9,624 nt of DNA. It comes from Leptospira alstonii serovar Sichuan str. 79601. Its GTDB lineage: Bacteria; Spirochaetota; Leptospiria; Leptospirales; Leptospiraceae. The stretch lies in the NCBI RefSeq assembly GCF_000347175.1, contig NZ_ANIK01000055.1:1-9624 (forward strand). The letters are read 5' to 3'. Each line of letters starts with the position of its first letter. Position 1 is the first letter of the stretch. Shown here in pieces: positions 1-9,624 of the stretch. Made by a program: the position numbers and the translations under genes. Under the pieces are notes generated by a model that worked only from the letters and a program-made list of their open reading frames with translations, did no database searches and was not told where the DNA came from.

Positions 1-2
1 TA

Positions 3-7007
<7,005 letters not shown>

Positions 7008-7017
7008 TTTTGGGAGA

Positions 7018-7050
7018 CGCCTTCCTTCTTCTTGAAGGAAGGCGATTTGC
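7018..7050 (+). terminator. Hairpin terminator after the large gene
   Basis: An 11-bp perfect stem (CGCCTTCCTTC at 7018-7028 with GAAGGAAGGCG at 7034-7044) and a 5-base TTCTT loop begin 10 bases after the TGA. The tail ATTTGCTTT is only moderately T-rich, so termination may be incomplete. It separates the effector gene from the next gene, which could therefore be expressed partly by read-through or from its own promoter. Confidence 0.7.
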
Positions 7051-7056
7051 TTTAAC

Positions 7057-7063
7057 AAAGGAG
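7057..7063 (+). promoter_or_regulatory. Ribosome binding site of the 194-residue exported protein
   Basis: AAAGGAG lies 11 bases before the ATG at 7075, slightly longer than usual. The GTG at 7067 is out of frame and meets a stop at once, so 7075 is the supported start, and the signal peptide begins there. Confidence 0.65.
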
Positions 7064-7074
7064 TTTGTGAATAT

Positions 7075-7659
7075 ATGAGAATTTTAATTTTGTTTTTTTT
7101 TGCATTTGGGGTTTTGTTCGCCCAAGATCTTGGATTACAAGAAGATATTGATGCAAACTATCAAAGGATAATTCGAGAGAAAAAAAAGGTGATTATCCCA
7201 GAGATTGTAGGTTTGAAATCGGAGGATCAAAAGAAGTTATTTGATCGTTCTTCTAAGACGTATGTAGAATTTCCGATTCTACCGGGAAACCAACCTACAA
7301 TCGTAATTAAAACACCTGCGGGTTACTTGTATAACGTAAATTGGAGGGTTTTATCCTGTTATGATTTGGGAGAAAAGTTTGACCTCAAATATGCACGAAT
7401 CAAAAAGATGCAAGTCATTACAAAGGTGGTTTCCAAAGCCGGAAAAACGGAAGTATTACGAGAAGATGATGAAAAAGAATTTAATTCTGATGATATAGAT
7501 TTTATGCCTTTGTATGCAGATAATAATGTAAATGTATCGGGCTCCGCTCCATATGGAAATGCAGTAAAACATTATCTCATCGAGATATATATTAAAGATA
7601 TGTTTCGGAAAGAGAACAAGAATCTTTGCGTATCGGAGATCTTACCGTTTGACAGTTGA
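7075..7659 (+). CDS. Sec-exported protein, candidate immunity protein of the upstream effector
   Basis: The product has 194 residues. It begins with a short signal peptide (MRILILFFFAFGVLFA, cleavage likely before QD at 16/17); there is no lipobox Cys, so the mature protein should be soluble and periplasmic. The mature part is mixed alpha/beta and rich in Lys, Asp and Glu. It has two cysteines (95 and 185) that could pair, and strand-like segments PTIVIKTPAGYLYNV and YLIEIYIKDMF. I do not recognise a family. Its place directly after an effector domain, 67 bases past the stop and across a hairpin, is where polymorphic toxin systems keep the immunity gene. An exported immunity protein is expected when the toxin attacks the cell wall. 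Base composition is AT-rich (19 of 60 G+C at 7141-7200), unlike the carrier. T9 (7093-7101) and A8 (7180-7187) tracts lie inside the gene. The gene is secure; the immunity role is inference. Confidence 0.85.
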   Translation: MRILILFFFAFGVLFAQDLGLQEDIDANYQRIIREKKKVIIPEIVGLKSEDQKKLFDRSSKTYVEFPILPGNQPTIVIKTPAGYLYNVNWRVLSCYDLGEKFDLKYARIKKMQVITKVVSKAGKTEVLREDDEKEFNSDDIDFMPLYADNNVNVSGSAPYGNAVKHYLIEIYIKDMFRKENKNLCVSEILPFDS

Positions 7660-7662
7660 TGA

Positions 7663-7770
7663 AACACATTGAATAGACCGGCTCATCTTCAAGCGGGGCA
7701 CGTTCCGAGTGAAAACTGGACAAAGCGGTTCACAATAGTGAACCGGGGCGGAAGTAGCATTGGAATGTGA
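7663..7770 (+). pseudogene. Possible remnant of another toxin C-terminus
   Basis: Just after two consecutive TGA codons that end the previous gene, the same frame stays open for 35 codons, including NRPAHLQAGH and RFTIVNRGG, and ends at the TGA at 7768-7770. There is no start codon or ribosome binding site. The RP-x-x-QAGH motif resembles the conserved core of some bacterial toxin domains (RPDVQAGHL-like, from memory), and orphan toxin tips are often left behind downstream of immunity genes. The open stretch is short and the resemblance rests on one motif. It could equally be non-coding DNA, since a perfect hairpin lies inside it. Confidence 0.25.
7726..7745. repeat. Perfect inverted repeat between convergent genes
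   Basis: CGGTTCAC and GTGAACCG form an 8-bp perfect stem around an AATA loop. It lies between the end of the exported-protein gene and the end of the transposase gene on the opposite strand. The + strand has no T-run after it, while the - strand reads GCTTTGTCCAGTTTT after the stem. It is therefore at most a weak terminator for the leftward transcript, or a structural or recombination relic. Confidence 0.5.
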
Positions 7771-7837
7771 AGAGAAACATCATATTATAAAAGTGTAAAT
7801 GATATTGGAGTTAATTTTCCGATTTTAATCCCGTTTA

Positions 7838-9232
7838 CTAACAAACACCGCAGGATGTAACTCTGTTTTCTTCGTATCTTTGTTTTTTGGCGTTCATCGA
7901 TTGTTCTTTTAACAAATTGGAATCAACGGATTTACCTTCGTAAATTTCCTGTGGGGTGAGAAGATAACGGCCTGCTCTGTTGGGTCGTTCTTGATTGTAA
8001 ACAGGAATCCATTCCGATAATTTTTGAATCAAAGATTCTCTATTAGGAATCTCTAAATGATGAAGGCACTGATACTTAGTGATTTTGTGAACCGCCTCAA
8101 TAGGACTGTTGGAAAAAGAAACGTCTTTACCAGCGGTGATTTTGTTGATGGGAAGATTGTTCTCAAAAATGAGCCTGTCCAGAGCGCCTTGATTTTCCGG
8201 TCCGCCGTCGGTCATCAAATGAACGAAAGAAGATTCTTTGGAGAGATTAACATTGATTAAAGGAAAAAGATCGGGTAAGGTCAACTTGGAAAAAGAGGTT
8301 TGATACTTGGAAACGGCCTCCTCGACTAAAGAAGCACAAACGTCGCTGTCAACTTGGTGAGCGACTTTAAACCCTAAAATCATCTTAGAGAAGTTATCAA
8401 TCAAAACGTAAATATGAGATTTGATGTTGTCTTTGGTGACAAACTGAGTGATATCGCAATGCCAAACTTCATTGGGACGGGAGGTTTTAAAACCTTCTTT
8501 TTTTAACTTCTTAAACTTGTTTGAAAAGAGTTCGGGACGGAGGACTCTGGCCCATTTGTAAAAGGAAGAAAGACCGCAATGGAGAATGTCATTTTTTCGA
8601 GCGTATCCCCAAATGGAAGAAAGAGGCCAAAACAAAACGGCCTTTTCCAAAAGAAGATTTTTTAAAGAATCGATTTCCTTTTTTGAGATCTGACCGACAA
8701 ACCTCTTGTGGCAGAGGTTTCCCAAGGAACTACTACACCTGAACCGAACTTGGAAAAACCAACTGTGAAAAGTGGACTTGGAAATATGAAACTTCCTTAA
8801 TGTTCTTTTAAAACCGAGGTCGTCCTTTACTCTTTGAATGGTACGAACGATTTTTTCCTTAACTTCAATCGAGTTTTTCATTTTTTTCGGAAGAGATTTA
8901 ATCTGAAGAATACAGAGTCTGATTTTTGCCATTGCAATGATAGCTTTTCGAACGGTTTCCGAATTTTCCAAGCGGATGGCAAGAGAGTTGGCTTCTCTTT
9001 GAAGATTGGGCTCCAGCCCGTTAAAACAAAACCCGTGGATATGACGAAAGGATTCGGGATCTTTTTTTTTGAGAGAGTGAACTGTTGATTTTGGAAATTT
9101 TTTGAGTTCTTGATCGGATACGTTTCCGTTAGCGACTCGAAATTTCCAAGCCGTGTCAAAGATGTTTCTTGTTTTTTTGAGTTTCACAGAGTCTGCCGCA
9201 TGCGAGGAAACGTTTTGGACTTTCATATCCAT
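7838..9232 (-). CDS. DDE-type integrase/transposase
   Basis: This is a single 464-residue protein. The rve-type catalytic core shows all three acidic residues: D260 in RPNEVWHCDITQF, D342 in LMTDGGPEN and E379 in FSNSPIEAVHK, with 36 residues between the last two. The YNQERPNRA stretch near 412 is the usual post-core 'N-x-x-RPH' region. Helix-turn-helix-like segments lie at about 38-55 (SDQELKKFPKSTVHSLKK), 140-160 (FKRTLRKFHISKSTFHSWF) and 205-228 (before SSFYKWAR). It would carry out cut-and-paste or copy-paste transposition of its element. It is one long frame, not an OrfA/OrfB pair as in classical IS3, and recalls the single-ORF integrase-core proteins common in Bacteroidota. The ATG at 9232 directly follows a TAG (9233-9235), so no earlier in-frame start exists; I see no Shine-Dalgarno before it. 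An A9 tract occurs on the coding strand at 9062-9070. The frame is intact and could be active. Confidence 0.88.
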   Translation of the reverse strand: MDMKVQNVSSHAADSVKLKKTRNIFDTAWKFRVANGNVSDQELKKFPKSTVHSLKKKDPESFRHIHGFCFNGLEPNLQREANSLAIRLENSETVRKAIIAMAKIRLCILQIKSLPKKMKNSIEVKEKIVRTIQRVKDDLGFKRTLRKFHISKSTFHSWFFQVRFRCSSSLGNLCHKRFVGQISKKEIDSLKNLLLEKAVLFWPLSSIWGYARKNDILHCGLSSFYKWARVLRPELFSNKFKKLKKEGFKTSRPNEVWHCDITQFVTKDNIKSHIYVLIDNFSKMILGFKVAHQVDSDVCASLVEEAVSKYQTSFSKLTLPDLFPLINVNLSKESSFVHLMTDGGPENQGALDRLIFENNLPINKITAGKDVSFSNSPIEAVHKITKYQCLHHLEIPNRESLIQKLSEWIPVYNQERPNRAGRYLLTPQEIYEGKSVDSNLLKEQSMNAKKQRYEENRVTSCGVC

Positions 9233-9277
9233 CTATGTGAATATATCGTAATGATAGAATCACAAATTAAATCTTTT

Positions 9278-9294
9278 TTGCATGAAGGATGCAA
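9278..9294. repeat. Short inverted repeat in the transposase leader
   Basis: TTGCAT and ATGCAA pair around a GAAGG loop, about 46 bases before the transposase start codon. On the + strand a T6 run precedes it, so on the transposase strand A's follow it; it is not a terminator in either direction. It may be an operator-like site or chance in AT-rich DNA. Confidence 0.35.
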
Positions 9295-9343
9295 TAATTG
9301 TTATACATCTTGAATAAAAAAGAGATGAAAGTGATTATGTTAG

Positions 9344-9373
9344 TTGACACAAATCACAAAGTTTTGCAATCTT
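9344..9373 (+). promoter_or_regulatory. Possible sigma-70 promoter for the rightmost gene
   Basis: A perfect TTGACA (9344-9349) is followed after 18 bases by AATCTT (9368-9373), which matches TATAAT at only three of six positions. It would start a transcript about 65 bases ahead of the ATG at 9444. The weak -10 makes this tentative. Confidence 0.2.
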
Positions 9374-9443
9374 GTTCGAGCAAATAACGATTTTCCCGCG
9401 TGAGTAGTTATCTTGTAGCGGCTCGAATTGTGTGCTGAGAGAT

Positions 9444-9624
9444 ATGAATAACTTAGAATACGTATACGGCCAATCTGTGATGGAGAAGCGTACGAGACGG
9501 TTGATGTTTGTGGATATTCAGATATCCGAATCCTTGGTACAATGTGTGTATTTCGCGAGTGGTAGATTGAACGTAGTCGAGCTGGGAATTGACGAGATCG
9601 AACCGAAAGAGGAAGAAACACGAG
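9444..9624 (+). CDS. Hypothetical protein, 3'-partial at the window edge
   Basis: An open frame starts at ATG 9444 (MNNLEYVYGQSVMEK) and runs 60 codons to the right edge without a stop. It contains a hydrophobic strand-like stretch (LMFVDIQISESLVQCVYF) and ends in acidic IEPKEEETR. The composition looks like a real protein, and the opposite-strand frame here is Arg/Ser-rich and shadow-like. The start is uncertain: GAGAG at 9437-9441 is too close to be a good ribosome binding site, an in-frame GTG lies at 9432, and the frame is open back to 9408. I do not recognise a family. It is likely a separate unit, transcribed away from the transposase. Confidence 0.5.
   Translation, partial: MNNLEYVYGQSVMEKRTRRLMFVDIQISESLVQCVYFASGRLNVVELGIDEIEPKEEETR

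Larger units (their letters stand above)
9233..9443. other. AT-rich intergenic region between divergent genes
   Basis: About 210 bases separate the transposase start from the rightmost gene. I see no RNA gene. It holds a short inverted repeat (9278-9294), a GTTATA at 9300-9305 that reads TATAAC on the - strand and could be a -10 for the transposase, and a TTGACA at 9344 facing right. I compared this flank by eye with the DNA left of the transposase and found no convincing terminal inverted repeats or target duplication, so the element ends are not defined. Confidence 0.4.

Noticed and set aside
8878..9159. 93-codon - strand frame overlapping the transposase in another frame
   Set aside because: It shares the A9 tract and could be reached by slippage, but it has no domain and the transposase frame is intact.
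7838..9232. Classical IS3 element with OrfA/OrfB and programmed frameshift
   Set aside because: The transposase is a single 464-codon frame that includes its own helix-turn-helix regions, and no separate OrfA is visible upstream.
9340..9621. 93-codon - strand frame at the right edge
   Set aside because: Arg/Ser/Tyr-rich shadow; the + strand frame over 9444-9624 looks more like protein.

Overview
The window looks like an accessory region of a Leptospira (spirochaete) chromosome. The main reason is the very long Gln/Asn-rich coding region that fills the first 7 kb. It resembles the Leptospira family of giant 'longest ORF' proteins (TIGR04388, from memory) that carry a HINT domain and a variable C-terminal domain. 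That gene is not AT-rich (hand counts of 45% G+C near its start and 63% in its Gly/Ala-rich segment). This argues for one of the higher-GC leptospires rather than L. interrogans, but I cannot name a species.

Layout, left to right. (1) Positions 3-7007, +: a giant polymorphic-toxin-like protein whose 5' end lies outside the window. Its order is coiled-coil Q/N-rich body, a six-cysteine insertion, more coiled coil, a 36-residue duplication, a Gly/Ala-rich hydrophobic segment, a beta-type repeat array, a HINT self-cleaving domain, and a C-terminal effector domain. (2) A perfect hairpin after its stop. (3) Positions 7075-7659, +: a small Sec-exported protein. (4) A short intergenic stretch with a possible remnant of another toxin C-terminus and a second perfect inverted repeat. 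(5) Positions 7838-9232, -: a DDE integrase-type transposase. (6) About 210 bases of non-coding DNA. (7) Positions 9444-9624, +: the start of a gene that runs off the right edge.

How the parts fit together. The HINT domain is expected to release the C-terminal effector from the large carrier. The effector shows an H...S-x-G-C arrangement with flanking motifs that recall L,D-transpeptidase (YkuD)-like domains in phage and Bacteroidota proteins, which suggests a peptidoglycan target. The next gene encodes a protein with a clear signal peptide, as expected of an immunity protein for an effector that acts in the periplasm. The effector tail and the downstream gene are AT-richer than the carrier, consistent with an exchanged cassette, and a transposase lies just beyond. 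The effector/immunity assignment is inference. The HINT and DDE assignments are well supported by visible motifs.
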